A DNA stretch of 64,000 nucleotides from Nostoc sp. 106C (lineage in GTDB: Bacteria > Cyanobacteriota > Cyanobacteriia > Cyanobacteriales > Nostocaceae): the NCBI RefSeq assembly GCF_002154725.1, contig NZ_MTAW01000145.1:89104-153103 (forward strand), written 5' to 3'. This document shows positions 8,700-18,101 of the stretch, piece after piece. The notes beneath the pieces were generated by a model. That model was not told the DNA's origin. It saw only the letters and a program-made list of their open reading frames with translations, and ran no database searches. The position numbers and the translations under genes were made by a program. The first letter of the stretch is position 1. Every line of letters starts with the position of its first letter.

Positions 8700-8810
8700 T
8701 GTATTTGCACAGCTTTAGATGCAAAGACAATTATCTAAAGAGATAAATTTTGCGAAAAATGATTTTTGCTAACAAAGTTGAGACATTGGTATAAATGTAC
8801 CTATAAAATT

Positions 8811-9311
8811 TTAACAACTTTCTCCTGATTGCTCACAAGCACCAATACTCACCCAGCTACTCGAACCATCTTGCCAGTGTTCTTTCTTCCATATGGGAGC
8901 ATTGTGTTTTAGGGTATCAATAGCATAACGACAAGCTTCAAAAGCTTCGCTGCGATGGGGACAACCTACTGCTACCAAAACGCTAATTTCCCCAACTTGC
9001 AAGCGTCCAATGCGATGATGAATCACCACGCGATTTACATCAGGCCAAAGGGAGCGAATATCTGCTGCAATTTGCGAAAATACCCGTAATGCCATCGGTT
9101 CGTAGGCTTGATACTCTAAAGAAACGACAGGTTTACCATCAGTTTGATTACGAACCATACCACTCATCACTACAACAGCACCATTTGCTGGATCGTTAGC
9201 TTTAGCGTAGATTTCGTCAATAGACAATGGTGCAAGAGTAATACCAAAGTTATCTTCGGCTTTTTGTTTCAAGAGAGAGTTTAGTGTATTATTTGTCACA
9301 AAAGAGTTCAT
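8811..9311 (-). CDS. moaE: Molybdopterin synthase catalytic subunit MoaE
   Basis: This 166-residue protein is the large subunit of molybdopterin synthase. With thiocarboxylated MoaD it converts cyclic pyranopterin monophosphate to molybdopterin in molybdenum cofactor synthesis. Family blocks visible are GAVVVMSGMVRN near residue 44, LEYQAYEPMA, VVIHHRIGRLQVGE and the catalytic region HNAPIWKKEHW, which contains the conserved lysines. The first about 15 residues form an extension with no matching motif. MoaD and the other moa genes are not in the window, so the gene stands alone here, between an outer-membrane-like gene and a long non-coding stretch. Confidence 0.92.
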   Translation of the reverse strand: MNSFVTNNTLNSLLKQKAEDNFGITLAPLSIDEIYAKANDPANGAVVVMSGMVRNQTDGKPVVSLEYQAYEPMALRVFSQIAADIRSLWPDVNRVVIHHRIGRLQVGEISVLVAVGCPHRSEAFEACRYAIDTLKHNAPIWKKEHWQDGSSSWVSIGACEQSGESC

Positions 9312-9996
9312 ATAAATATTCTTTGTTGATCGTATCGCTTGATTGCTAGAAAACTACTACCAACTAAGGAAGTAAATCTTGATTGGTGAGTAATAAATAG
9401 AGAGTGTAAAAAAGATTACTATGCTTTCAGTAGACTCAACGGAGAGCATCTATTTTGAAAATAAGGCAGTCTGAGGCATGATTTCTTGCATAGTAGGCAC
9501 AAGGAGAAAAACAATTTTCAGGTGTGCTGATGTAGGCAGCTCATAATTGCTAATTAGAACTGATAAATTTTTGCTGCTGTTCTCCTCAAGAGATGAACAG
9601 CAATTTACTTTATGGGATTAATTCTAGAAAATCAATAGCGAATTTGAGGTTAAGAAGCTAAATCTTACGTAAATTTACGTCAACCTTAAATTCTACAGTC
9701 ATCTTTCTAAAGGCAGATTACTATAATTAAAGGTAATTAAAGTTATTTGCTGGATTTGTTAGACAGTCCTCTAATCAGTGGCTTCATCTAGATTAAATGT
9801 ATTGCAAGGCTAAATAGCAGAAAACTTGCTAATGGAGGCTACCAAGTAACAAATGTATATATCTCAGTTGAAAGCGAATTCGCATTAGGCAGGCTTTGAC
9901 TGCTGCCATCGTTACATCTTCCCTGCTGATGAATTTAAAAAATCGTGAAAGTAACACGAGGATAAGTTGTAATTCACTATGCAATAGGAAAATTTA
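9312..9996. other. Gene-free stretch upstream of the hybrid kinase
   Basis: These 685 bases between moaE and the kinase hold no convincing gene on either strand. A perfect 14-bp palindrome, ACGTAAATTTACGT, sits at 9667-9680 about 315 bases before the kinase start and might be a protein-binding site. Nothing resembling a tRNA or a known riboswitch is seen. Confidence 0.55.
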
Positions 9997-12816
9997 ATGA
10001 AATCTTTAGTGTTTAACCCCGAAGCGGCGAGGCTTGAAGCTCTCCGTCAGTATCAGATTCTTGACACTGGCCCAGAACAAGCATTCGACGATATAGCGTT
10101 TTTAGCAGCGCAGATTTGTGACACACCGATCGCGTTAATTAATCTCATTGATACCAATCGTCAGTGGTTTAAAGCCAAGGTGGGGTTGGACATAGAACAA
10201 ATGCCTATAGAATTGGGGTTCTGTCCACTTTGTATCAAGCAATCCCATATTTTGATAATTCCTGATACTTTGGCAGATGAACAGTTTGCCAATTCCCAGG
10301 TTGTGATTTCTGAACCTCATGTAAGATTTTACGCTGGCGTACCTTTGATGGCGCCAGGAGGAGAAGCGATCGGGACTATATGTATAGTTGATCGCGTACC
10401 ACATCAAATCAGCCAGAAACAGATAGAATCACTACACGCTTTGAGTCGCTTGGTTATTAGACAACTAGAACTGCGGCGGAATTTAGCAGAATTAACCAGT
10501 ATTAAAACAGAATATAAACAGGCACAACAAGCGTTACATCAAAGTGAAAATACTCTCGGCAGTTTTTTTAATAGTGCGCCGATGATGATGGGAATTGTGG
10601 AGTTGGTAGATAATGACATCCTGCATATTTCTGATAATCTGGCTACAGCGAAATTTTTTGGACTCACCCCAAGCGCGATGCAAAATGGTTTAGAGCCAGA
10701 AATGGGTGTACCGCAAAAGCACTTATTTGAGTGTATAGATTATTACCATCAAGCAGAACACAGCCAATTACCAGTCAGATTTGAATATTCTTACGATACT
10801 CCCCAAGGTAAAACATGCTTGTCAGCAACAGTCTGTGCAATTGCGGAGAGTTTCGGTAAGCGTCCACAATTTGCTTATGTAATTGAGAATATTACAGATC
10901 GCAAGCAAGCAGAAGAAGAATTACGTTGGAAAGAAGCACTTTTACGTTCAATGGCTAGTGTTTCTGGGCTAGCATTTTATGTTGTAGACAACCGCACTGA
11001 TGAAATACTTTATTTTAACGATCGCTTTTGTGAAATTTGGGGTATTGAACAGCTGAAAAAGCAGATGGAATGTCGAGAATTGAAGAATCGGGATATCATC
11101 CCCGATTGCATGAAATTAATAGTAGATATTCCCGCTTTTGCAGCCTCATGTCAACCTCTGCACAGCGAAGAATGCCGTCGCGTTGTCGAAGATGAGATTG
11201 CATTTAACGATGGACGGACTATCCGGCGCTTCTCTACCCAAGTTCGCGATCGCCAAGATAAATATTTTGGACGTTTATATATTTTTGAAGATATTACTAC
11301 ACGCAAACAGGTAGAACAACAAATCTGTGAGCAAGCGGCATTGCTCGATATTTCTACAGATGCAATTGTCCTGCGCGATTTATCTAATAAAATTTTATTA
11401 TGGAATAAAAGTGCAGAGCATCTTTACGGCTGGAAGGCGGAAGAAGCTATAGGTCAGAATGCCAATCAACTTTTTCTCAATGAGACTTTATCGCAATATT
11501 CAGAAATTTGCCAGATTGTTCTAGATAAAGGCTGTTGGCAAGGGGAATTAGATAGAACTAGTCAATTGGGAAGAGAACTCATCGTTGAAAGTCGTTGGAT
11601 GCTTGTACGCGATGAGCATTTACAAGCTAAATCAATTCTAATTGTTGATACTGATATTACCCATAAAAAACAATTAGAGAAGAAATTTCTACGCGCTCAA
11701 CGCATGGAAAGTATCGGCACTCTTGCTAGTGGTATTGCTCACGATTTAAATAATGTATTATCACCGATTTTGATGTCGGTGCAAATACTCAAAACAAAAT
11801 TTCACGATCAGCAAATTGAGCAAATGCTATCGATACTAGAAAACAACACTAAACGTGGTGCTAATTTAGTTAAACAAGTACTATCCTTCGCGCGAGGAAT
11901 TGAAGGCGATCGCCAACTTATACAAGTTAAGCAACTCATATTAGAACTACAACAAATTACTCAAGAAACATTTCCCAAAACAATTGAATTTATTACAGAA
12001 TTAGCATCAGATTTATTACCTGTTTATGGTAATAGTACTCAATTACATCAAGTACTGATGAATTTATGTCTTAATGCTCGTGACGCCATGCCTGATGGTG
12101 GAGAAATTACCATATCTGCTAATAATATTTACATAGATGAAATCTATAGCCAGGCCTATTTTGACGCTCAAGAAGGTTATTACATAGTTTTGACAGTTTC
12201 TGATACAGGACTTGGCATTCCTAACGAAATATTAGATAAAATTTTTGAACCATTTTTTACAACCAAAGAATTTGGTAGTGGTACTGGACTTGGTTTGTCT
12301 ACAGTCATGGGAATTATCAAAGGACATGGCGGTTTTATTAACGTATCAAGTTGTGTAGGTAAAAGTACACAATTTAAAGTTTACTTGCCAGCAGTTCATA
12401 CAGTTGTAACTCAGATGACAGACGATAATGAAATGCCGCTCGGAAATGGAGAATTACTTTTAGTTGTAGATGACGAAGCTGCCATTAGGGAAATTACTAC
12501 AACGTCTCTTGAAAGCTATAATTATCAAATTATCTCTGCTAGTGATGGCATTGAAGCAATAGCACTTTATGCCCAAAATCAAGATAAAATTAAAGTGGCG
12601 ATTATCGATATGATGATGCCAAAAATGGATGGAGCAACCACCATTCATACTTTGCAAAAGATGAATCCCAAACTACCTATTATTGCTGTCAGTGGATTAG
12701 CCACAAGTGAACAAGTGTTTATCGATAAAACATCTCAACACACGGCATTTTTGTCTAAACCATATACTGTGCAAGAATTATTGAAAACTCTCCAATTAGT
12801 TCTAAGCCACAAGTAA
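9997..12816 (+). CDS. Hybrid sensor histidine kinase (GAF-PAS-PAS-PAS-HisKA-HATPase-REC)
   Basis: A 939-residue cytoplasmic signalling protein without obvious membrane spans. Order: an N-terminal GAF domain (about residues 20-165) opening with the RLEALRQYQILDT lead of cyanobacterial GAF kinases; three PAS regions (roughly 180-300, 305-435 and 440-555); a HisKA domain with phospho-acceptor His582 in SGIAHDLNN; an HATPase_c domain with N-box NARDAMPDGGEI, G1 DTGLGIP and G2 GSGTGLGLSTVMG; and a receiver domain from about 815 with Asp871 in IIDMMMPKMDG. All catalytic motifs look intact, so it should autophosphorylate and relay to its own receiver. The signal is unknown. Upstream is a long regulatory stretch; a small NTF2-like gene follows 45 bases downstream and may be co-transcribed. 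Confidence 0.9.
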   Translation: MKSLVFNPEAARLEALRQYQILDTGPEQAFDDIAFLAAQICDTPIALINLIDTNRQWFKAKVGLDIEQMPIELGFCPLCIKQSHILIIPDTLADEQFANSQVVISEPHVRFYAGVPLMAPGGEAIGTICIVDRVPHQISQKQIESLHALSRLVIRQLELRRNLAELTSIKTEYKQAQQALHQSENTLGSFFNSAPMMMGIVELVDNDILHISDNLATAKFFGLTPSAMQNGLEPEMGVPQKHLFECIDYYHQAEHSQLPVRFEYSYDTPQGKTCLSATVCAIAESFGKRPQFAYVIENITDRKQAEEELRWKEALLRSMASVSGLAFYVVDNRTDEILYFNDRFCEIWGIEQLKKQMECRELKNRDIIPDCMKLIVDIPAFAASCQPLHSEECRRVVEDEIAFNDGRTIRRFSTQVRDRQDKYFGRLYIFEDITTRKQVEQQICEQAALLDISTDAIVLRDLSNKILLWNKSAEHLYGWKAEEAIGQNANQLFLNETLSQYSEICQIVLDKGCWQGELDRTSQLGRELIVESRWMLVRDEHLQAKSILIVDTDITHKKQLEKKFLRAQRMESIGTLASGIAHDLNNVLSPILMSVQILKTKFHDQQIEQMLSILENNTKRGANLVKQVLSFARGIEGDRQLIQVKQLILELQQITQETFPKTIEFITELASDLLPVYGNSTQLHQVLMNLCLNARDAMPDGGEITISANNIYIDEIYSQAYFDAQEGYYIVLTVSDTGLGIPNEILDKIFEPFFTTKEFGSGTGLGLSTVMGIIKGHGGFINVSSCVGKSTQFKVYLPAVHTVVTQMTDDNEMPLGNGELLLVVDDEAAIREITTTSLESYNYQIISASDGIEAIALYAQNQDKIKVAIIDMMMPKMDGATTIHTLQKMNPKLPIIAVSGLATSEQVFIDKTSQHTAFLSKPYTVQELLKTLQLVLSHK

Positions 12817-12861
12817 TTAGATATGTATTTACAAGCAAATCAATAATAACTGAAATCCTCC

Positions 12862-13242
12862 ATGACATCTGAAGTTTTAGCCGTTAATACAGCCTTTTAT
12901 CGAGCTTTTGAAAAGAAAGATATTGAGGCAATGAGTGCCTTATGGTCACAAGGAACAGGTAGTACTTGTATTCATCCTGGACGCAGTTTACTGCGGGGTT
13001 GGAAGGAGGTTCACTCCTCTTGGGAACAGATATTTAGAAATACCGCTTACATAGAAATTAACTTAGATATCATGACTACAGAAGTAGCTGATAATACAGC
13101 TTATGTTGTGCTGATAGAAAATGTTCTCCAAGTTGTTAATGGTAAAAGGCTGCAAGCACAATCAATAGCTACAAATGTGTTTCAATTCCTCGGTGGAAAA
13201 TGGTATTTAGTTCATCATCACGGTAGTCCTATTATGCGCTAA
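12862..13242 (+). CDS. NTF2-like / SnoaL-like domain protein
   Basis: A 126-residue single-domain protein of the NTF2-like superfamily (DUF4440/SnoaL-like). Markers are the opening helix AFYRAFEKKDIEAMSALWS, the strand CIHPG, the WKEVHSSWEQIF helix and the closing VFQFLGGKWYLVHHHGSP. Members bind small ligands or serve as small catalytic or association domains; no specific activity can be named here. It lies just after the hybrid kinase on the same strand and before a strong terminator, so it may be the last gene of that transcript. Confidence 0.8.
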   Translation: MTSEVLAVNTAFYRAFEKKDIEAMSALWSQGTGSTCIHPGRSLLRGWKEVHSSWEQIFRNTAYIEINLDIMTTEVADNTAYVVLIENVLQVVNGKRLQAQSIATNVFQFLGGKWYLVHHHGSPIMR

Positions 13243-13276
13243 ACGACGAAATCAGGAATTAAAAACCTGCTGAAAT

Positions 13277-13313
13277 AAAAAGCCCGTTCAACGTAAGTCT
13301 AACGGGCTTTTTT
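13277..13313 (+). terminator. Rho-independent terminator
   Basis: AAAAAGCCCGTT and AACGGGCTTTTT form a 12-bp stem with a 12-base loop and T-run, 35 bases after the NTF2-like gene. The A-run and T-run on either side could also let it work for transcripts arriving from the opposite strand. Confidence 0.9.
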
Positions 13314-13330
13314 CAAAATTAGTTTTATTT

Positions 13331-13377
13331 GTAGAGTGGGCAGAAAAACTAAATGTAATTATCAATGCCCACCTTAC
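13331..13377. repeat. Second copy of the GTAGAGTGGGCA repeat
   Basis: The boundaries GTAGAGTGGGCA and ATGCCCACCTTA are identical to those of the element at 2064-2090, but here 22 AT-rich bases lie between the arms. The two copies show that the ends are conserved while the loop is free to change. Confidence 0.6.
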
Positions 13378-13432
13378 AGAAAATCGAGTAATTGCAAATA
13401 GTGCAAGCTATGAATTTACCGTTGCTATCCGA

Positions 13433-14296
13433 TTACAAGTCAGGAGGTAAAATAACTTGATCGATTGCATGGATAACACCATTGGATCCTGTAATATCTG
13501 TTTGAGTTACGTTGGCTTCATTGACCTTCACGCCAGTTGCAGGATCAACTTTGACATTAATCGTACCACCTTCAACGCTTTTAACTTCACCAGATTTCAA
13601 ATCGCTGGCTAGTACCCTACCAGGTACGACATGATAAGTTAATATCTTGACCAAAACTTCCTTATTCTCAGGCTTCAATAAATCTCTGACTGCATCTTGG
13701 GGCAACTTAGAAAAGGCAGCATCGGTGGGTGCGAAAATAGTAAAATTATCTTTGCCTTCTAAAGTTGCTGTTAATCCAGCTGCTTTCAATGCTTTAGTTA
13801 GCGTTGTAAAGGAGGCATTTGACTCAGCCAATCCTACCAAAGTCTTGCTTTGGGTATTGCTTGAACCTGCTGGTTGAGTTTGGGTAGGTACGGTTGTTGA
13901 AGGTTTTACAGGTGTTGCAGGTGTGGTAGGTGTGGTTTCGGGGACAACGGTTGGGGATGGTGTAACTTCACCGCCTGTAGTGCGACTACCACGGTTATAT
14001 GGAGGCTCATTGAAAATACTTGGGCTAGGATTAACCGTCCTCTTTCTAGGCTTCTGTGCTACAACATTTCTCTTTGGAGTTGTGCCTTTTGCTGCATCTT
14101 GTGTAGGCTGAACAGGTGTGTATTCAGCGTTAGCCTCTATACGTTGACTACGGTTATAGGGTACTTCGCTAAAAATGGTGGGGTTAGGATTAGTTGCCTC
14201 TTTTGCTCCAGAAGGTAATGTAATTAAGAGGCTGCATCCTGCTATTCCGATTATACCTGCCAGATTGGTTAGCAATTGGCTGTAATTTGCCTTCAT
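13433..14296 (-). CDS. Secreted fasciclin (FAS1) domain protein with repeat-containing linker
   Basis: The 287-residue product has a signal peptide (hydrophobic core around residues 11-29), a low-complexity Pro/Thr-rich middle (about 30-150) and a C-terminal FAS1 domain (about 150-287). FAS1 markers are KTLVGLAESNASFTTL, FTIFAPTDAAFSKLP, LTYHVVPGRV and the closing NGVIHAIDQVILPP. FAS1 domains mediate adhesion or matrix contacts outside the cell. The linker contains the motif NPxPxIFxExPYNR twice (about residues 36-50 and 88-102). The gene is monocistronic on the minus strand with about 1.1 kb of non-coding DNA upstream. Confidence 0.88.
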   Translation of the reverse strand: MKANYSQLLTNLAGIIGIAGCSLLITLPSGAKEATNPNPTIFSEVPYNRSQRIEANAEYTPVQPTQDAAKGTTPKRNVVAQKPRKRTVNPSPSIFNEPPYNRGSRTTGGEVTPSPTVVPETTPTTPATPVKPSTTVPTQTQPAGSSNTQSKTLVGLAESNASFTTLTKALKAAGLTATLEGKDNFTIFAPTDAAFSKLPQDAVRDLLKPENKEVLVKILTYHVVPGRVLASDLKSGEVKSVEGGTINVKVDPATGVKVNEANVTQTDITGSNGVIHAIDQVILPPDL

Positions 14297-15416
14297 AAAT
14301 TTTGTTTGTTTTTAATTTGCACAGGTTACATAAAGACTTATAACATTTTGCTACGCGCAAAATCTCACCTAAGAAGTAAGAAATTTCCCCGAAAATTATC
14401 CACAATCCTGCTGCGTGGGGATGATGGATTTAATCAAAAATTATGGTAGCAAAAGTAGCAAGGTAGCTTTGAGATTCAGGCAATGTCTATTAAGTTAACT
14501 TACCAAGTTGACTTACTCATGTAGAACGCCAGCATGTAGAAAGCGTCAGTTAGTCGTGGGAGAAATTTTCCAAACAAAAATCTTGCGACTCTATGTTGCA
14601 AATCACTTTCAAAATCAACATAAATTGTATTTTTTTATACTAATTTTTTGAGAGAGTTAAGTTTGCAGCCTGCTCATAACGCTTCTCATTTTGATCCAAT
14701 ACCTGATGTAGAAAATTCTTCCTTGGTGTCTACTTAAGCTAGGATTCTCGACAAATCTCACTTCCCCGTTATACAAGAGACTTCTTGCAGAAGTCGGTAA
14801 AAGGGAAAGGGGAAAAGGGGAAAGAAACTCAAAACCCTTTCCCTTTTACCTTTCCCCCCTCTTGCAAAAATATATTTTTGCAAGAGACCCCATGAGCTGC
14901 GTTCACAAGGAACAATGAAAATCTTAACCCTTCCTTTTCTTCTGCCTCCTGCCCTATTTTCAAGGCAGGTCTAAGGAAATGCATACTTGGCTGTGCTGCT
15001 ATCCAGGTATGCGGATTTCTTAATCACTATTCTTAGTTAGAAACCAGGGAAGAGGTAAAAATGGCTATACAATCTGTGTTTATTCGATAAAATCCTAAAA
15101 TTCAAAATATGTGCTATTTTATACTAAATTTTTAAGCTTATTAAAATTACGAAAAATGAAAAGAATATATGCAAATTCAGGAATAAGATGTTAGGTTAAG
15201 TTATGCATAACTATTGAAACAATATAATTATTTGATAATTGCATCCATTAGGAAATAATTTTTTGCTAAGCTAACAAGTTGCCCAAAAAACGCCTAAAAA
15301 TTTAACTATATTGGCAGTTAAGTTAGTACTGAATCAATTGAATTATCAAAACGATTACTGAAACTGAAGATACAATTAGTAAAATTGCTCAATTCACTAT
15401 TTATAAGGTATGCAAG
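14297..15416. other. 1.1-kb gene-free stretch with inverted repeats
   Basis: No convincing gene is seen on either strand. At 14796-14850 GGTAAAAGGGAAAGGG pairs with CCCTTTCCCTTTTACC. At 14859-14886 lies a perfect 28-base palindrome with half-site CTCTTGCAAAAATA. The sequence ACTTCTTGCAGAAGT at 14780-14794 is a further short dyad. From 15100 to 15410 the sequence is strongly AT-rich and probably holds the promoter of the GST-like gene. Confidence 0.6.
14796..14886. repeat. Purine/pyrimidine inverted repeat plus 28-bp palindrome
   Basis: The left arm is purine-rich, the right arm its complement, 16 bases each, and together they could form a cruciform. The adjacent palindrome CTCTTGCAAAAATA + its complement is perfect with no spacer. 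Both lie between divergent genes (fasciclin and GST-like) and away from coding sequence. Confidence 0.6.
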
Positions 15417-16208
15417 ATGCTGGAATTATACCAATGGGAGTTATCTCAATATTCAGAAAAAGTGCGGTTGATTTTGGATTATAAAGGGCTAGATTACCGC
15501 AAAATAGAGGTTACGCCCGGAATTGGACAGGTAGAACTGTTTCGCCTGACTGGTCAAAAGCAAGTGCCAGTCTTGAAAGATGGTAGTAGATATATTGTTG
15601 ATTCTACAGAAATCGCTAAGTATTTAGACTTAGAATATCCCGAACGTCCACTCATACCGACAGATCCGAAGAAAAGGGGTGCATGTTTATTGATAGAAGA
15701 ATTGGCAGATGAGTCAATAGGTGTTAAAGGTCGCAAAGCACTATTTGCTGCTATTAGTCAAGACCAAAATTTTCGTAAGTCCTTATTACCCACCTCTACA
15801 CCAGATATACTCAAAAATCTAGTTGAAGGAGTACCCCGCGATATTTTGACAGTGTTAGGTTTTGGGGTAGGTTATAGTCCCGATGTCATCAAGTCTGCGA
15901 TCGCAGATTTAAAGCAAGACTTAGAAGCGTTGACCCTGCTGTTAGCAGATAGCCCATATTTATTAGGAGATGAACCCAGTTTAGCTGACTTAGCAGTAGC
16001 AGGTTTATCGATATTGCTGAAGTTTCCTGATGGGCCTTATTTGAATTTACCAGCAGGTCTGCAAGGTAAAGGAGTGCCTGGTTTAGCAGATAATCCAGAT
16101 TATGCACTATTCTTTGAGTGGCGCGATCGCCTTTATGCCCAATTTCGTAAACCGTTAATTGGGAATTCTCCATCAGCAAGCAGACCAACTTCAATTCAAA
16201 TTGAGTAA
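15417..16208 (+). CDS. Glutathione S-transferase family protein
   Basis: A 263-residue soluble protein with an N-terminal thioredoxin-fold GST domain (about residues 1-80) and a C-terminal all-helical domain. Markers are YQWELSQYSEKVRLILDYKG at the start, KQVPVLKDG with the cis-proline, and DSTEIAKYLD, which binds the glutathione gamma-glutamyl part. The C-terminal LADSPYLLGDEPSLADLAVAG is the usual GST helix-6 region. The residue at the active-site position in helix 1 is Ser or Tyr of QYSEKVR; which one acts cannot be decided. The C-terminal domain is longer than in small bacterial GSTs. It may act in detoxification or isomerisation; the substrate is not known. Confidence 0.85.
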   Translation: MLELYQWELSQYSEKVRLILDYKGLDYRKIEVTPGIGQVELFRLTGQKQVPVLKDGSRYIVDSTEIAKYLDLEYPERPLIPTDPKKRGACLLIEELADESIGVKGRKALFAAISQDQNFRKSLLPTSTPDILKNLVEGVPRDILTVLGFGVGYSPDVIKSAIADLKQDLEALTLLLADSPYLLGDEPSLADLAVAGLSILLKFPDGPYLNLPAGLQGKGVPGLADNPDYALFFEWRDRLYAQFRKPLIGNSPSASRPTSIQIE

Positions 16209-16285
16209 TTAGTCATTGGTCAAGGGTCAAGGGTCAAATAACAAATAACTAAGGACAAATGAAAAATGACTTTTGACCAATGACA
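16209..16285. repeat. Short tandem heptamer-like repeats
   Basis: Variants of TTGGTCA, AGGGTCA and TAACAAA follow one another directly after the GST-like stop codon. The same type of repeat occurs at 19803-19842, 34417-34454, 54782-54809 and 59443-59488. Confidence 0.55.
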
Positions 16286-16370
16286 ATTTGTGCTAAAATT
16301 TCGTCGCAAGCTTGAACTCTACAACTAAAATGCAACATAAGCTCAGCCCAACATTGATGTAACTAATCAA

Positions 16371-18101
16371 ATGAATTCTGGACAACCTTTAGGTTCAGTT
16401 ACCCAAGGCTCTCTGACTGGGGGGTTAGAAGTAAGATTACACCCTGATATTTCTGTTGAAGATATGCGGGTGGGTAAGTTTTTAGTTGTGCAAGGAATGC
16501 GATCGCGCTTTTTCTGTATGCTGACAGATGTGGCGCTAGGAACTGCAAATGCACGAATTATTGCCGATCCTCCCAATTGGGAAGACACTTTTTTACGCGA
16601 AGTTTTAGCTGGAAGTGGTACATACGGCACGATTAATCTCGCGCCCATGTTAATGTTTACCCCAGAAGTAGAGGAATCTTTTTCACCTACAAATGGTAAA
16701 TCTGTAAATCCTTTCGTACCATCAATGACTGGTTTGGCATCATTTCAACCACAAACCAGTACCACAATAGAATTGCTCCCAGTTAAAACTATTCCCAGCC
16801 ATTTTAGCCAAGTTTATGAAGCGAGTGAAGAAGATTTTCGCAAAGTATTTGGTTGGGAAGATGATACCCACAGAAAAAACTTTTCCATCGGTAAACCTCT
16901 GGATATGGATGTGCCGGTGTGTCTTGATTTAGACCGTTTTGTGGAACGGAGTAACGGAGTTTTTGGTAAGTCGGGAACTGGTAAATCCTTTCTGACACGC
17001 TTAGTCTTAGCAGGGATAGTCCGGAAAAACGCGGCGGTAAACTTGATTTTTGATATGCACTCCGAGTATGGCTGGCAAGCTGTATGCGAAGGAAAGCAAT
17101 ATAGTACAGTTAAAGGTTTAAAACAGCTATTCCCCGGTAAAGTTGAAGTTTACACCCTCGATCCGGAATCGACAAAGCGTCGGGGTGTGCGGGATGCACA
17201 AGAACTATATCTTAGTTACGAACAAATAGAAGTTGAAGACGTTAAGTTATGTTCTCGCGATTTAGGACTGTCGGAAGCCGCCTTAGATAATGCAAATATT
17301 CTTTACGCTGAGTATGGTAAGGCTTGGATTCTTCAGTTATTGAACATGACTAATGAAGAAATCAAGCTGTTCTGCGAAGAGAAGCGGGGACATCAAGGTT
17401 CGATTATGTCTTTGCAGCGGAAACTTTTGCGGTTGGATAACTTGAAGTATATGCGAGCCGCTTGTCCGCAGAACTACATCAATCAAATTTTGCGATCGCT
17501 GGAAGCTGGTAAGCATGTAGTTATCGAGTTTGGTTCCCAGTCAGATATGCTGTCTTATATGCTGGTGACTAATATGATCACCAGAAGAATTCACGGGCAT
17601 TACGTCAGCAAAGCCGAAAGATTCCTGCACAGTGGCAATGTCAGCGATCGCCCGACGCAACTGGTGATTACTATTGAAGAAGCTCACCGTTTTCTTGACC
17701 CGGCGATTGTCCAAAGTACGATATTTGGAACAATCGCTAGAGAGATGCGGAAATATTTCGTAACACTTTTGGTAGTTGATCAACGCCCGTCTGGCATAGA
17801 TAATGAAGTTATGTCCCAAATTGGGACTCGCATCACAGCTTTGCTCAACGACGAAAAAGACATTGACGCGATTTTCACAGGAGTCTCTGGTGCTGGCAGT
17901 CTGCGATCGGTATTGGCAAAGTTAGATTCTAAGCAACAAGCCTTGATTTTGGGTCATGCCGTCCCCATGCCAGTTGTAGTCCGTACCCGTCCCTATGATG
18001 CAACTTTCTATGCAGAAATTGGCGATCCAGCTTGGGAAGAAAAGCCAGACGAAGAATTATTCGCTGCGGCTGAACTAGCTAGGGCTGATTTAGGATTTTA
18101 G
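16371..18101 (+). CDS. HerA/DUF87-type ATPase
   Basis: A 576-residue ATP-binding protein of the HerA/FtsK superfamily (helicase HerA central domain, DUF87). An N-terminal beta-rich part (about residues 1-110) resembles the HAS-barrel of HerA proteins. Walker A is GKSGTGKSFLTRL at about residues 198-210, followed by LIFDMHSEYGW. Walker B is LVITIEEAHRFLDP near residue 430, followed by REMRKYFVTLLVVDQRPSGI, with the family arginine region. HerA proteins form hexameric rings that move DNA, often with the nuclease NurA; no NurA gene is beside it. The close neighbour is a group 2 sigma factor gene 660 bases downstream. Cellular role here is not known. Confidence 0.8.
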   Translation: MNSGQPLGSVTQGSLTGGLEVRLHPDISVEDMRVGKFLVVQGMRSRFFCMLTDVALGTANARIIADPPNWEDTFLREVLAGSGTYGTINLAPMLMFTPEVEESFSPTNGKSVNPFVPSMTGLASFQPQTSTTIELLPVKTIPSHFSQVYEASEEDFRKVFGWEDDTHRKNFSIGKPLDMDVPVCLDLDRFVERSNGVFGKSGTGKSFLTRLVLAGIVRKNAAVNLIFDMHSEYGWQAVCEGKQYSTVKGLKQLFPGKVEVYTLDPESTKRRGVRDAQELYLSYEQIEVEDVKLCSRDLGLSEAALDNANILYAEYGKAWILQLLNMTNEEIKLFCEEKRGHQGSIMSLQRKLLRLDNLKYMRAACPQNYINQILRSLEAGKHVVIEFGSQSDMLSYMLVTNMITRRIHGHYVSKAERFLHSGNVSDRPTQLVITIEEAHRFLDPAIVQSTIFGTIAREMRKYFVTLLVVDQRPSGIDNEVMSQIGTRITALLNDEKDIDAIFTGVSGAGSLRSVLAKLDSKQQALILGHAVPMPVVVRTRPYDATFYAEIGDPAWEEKPDEELFAAAELARADLGF

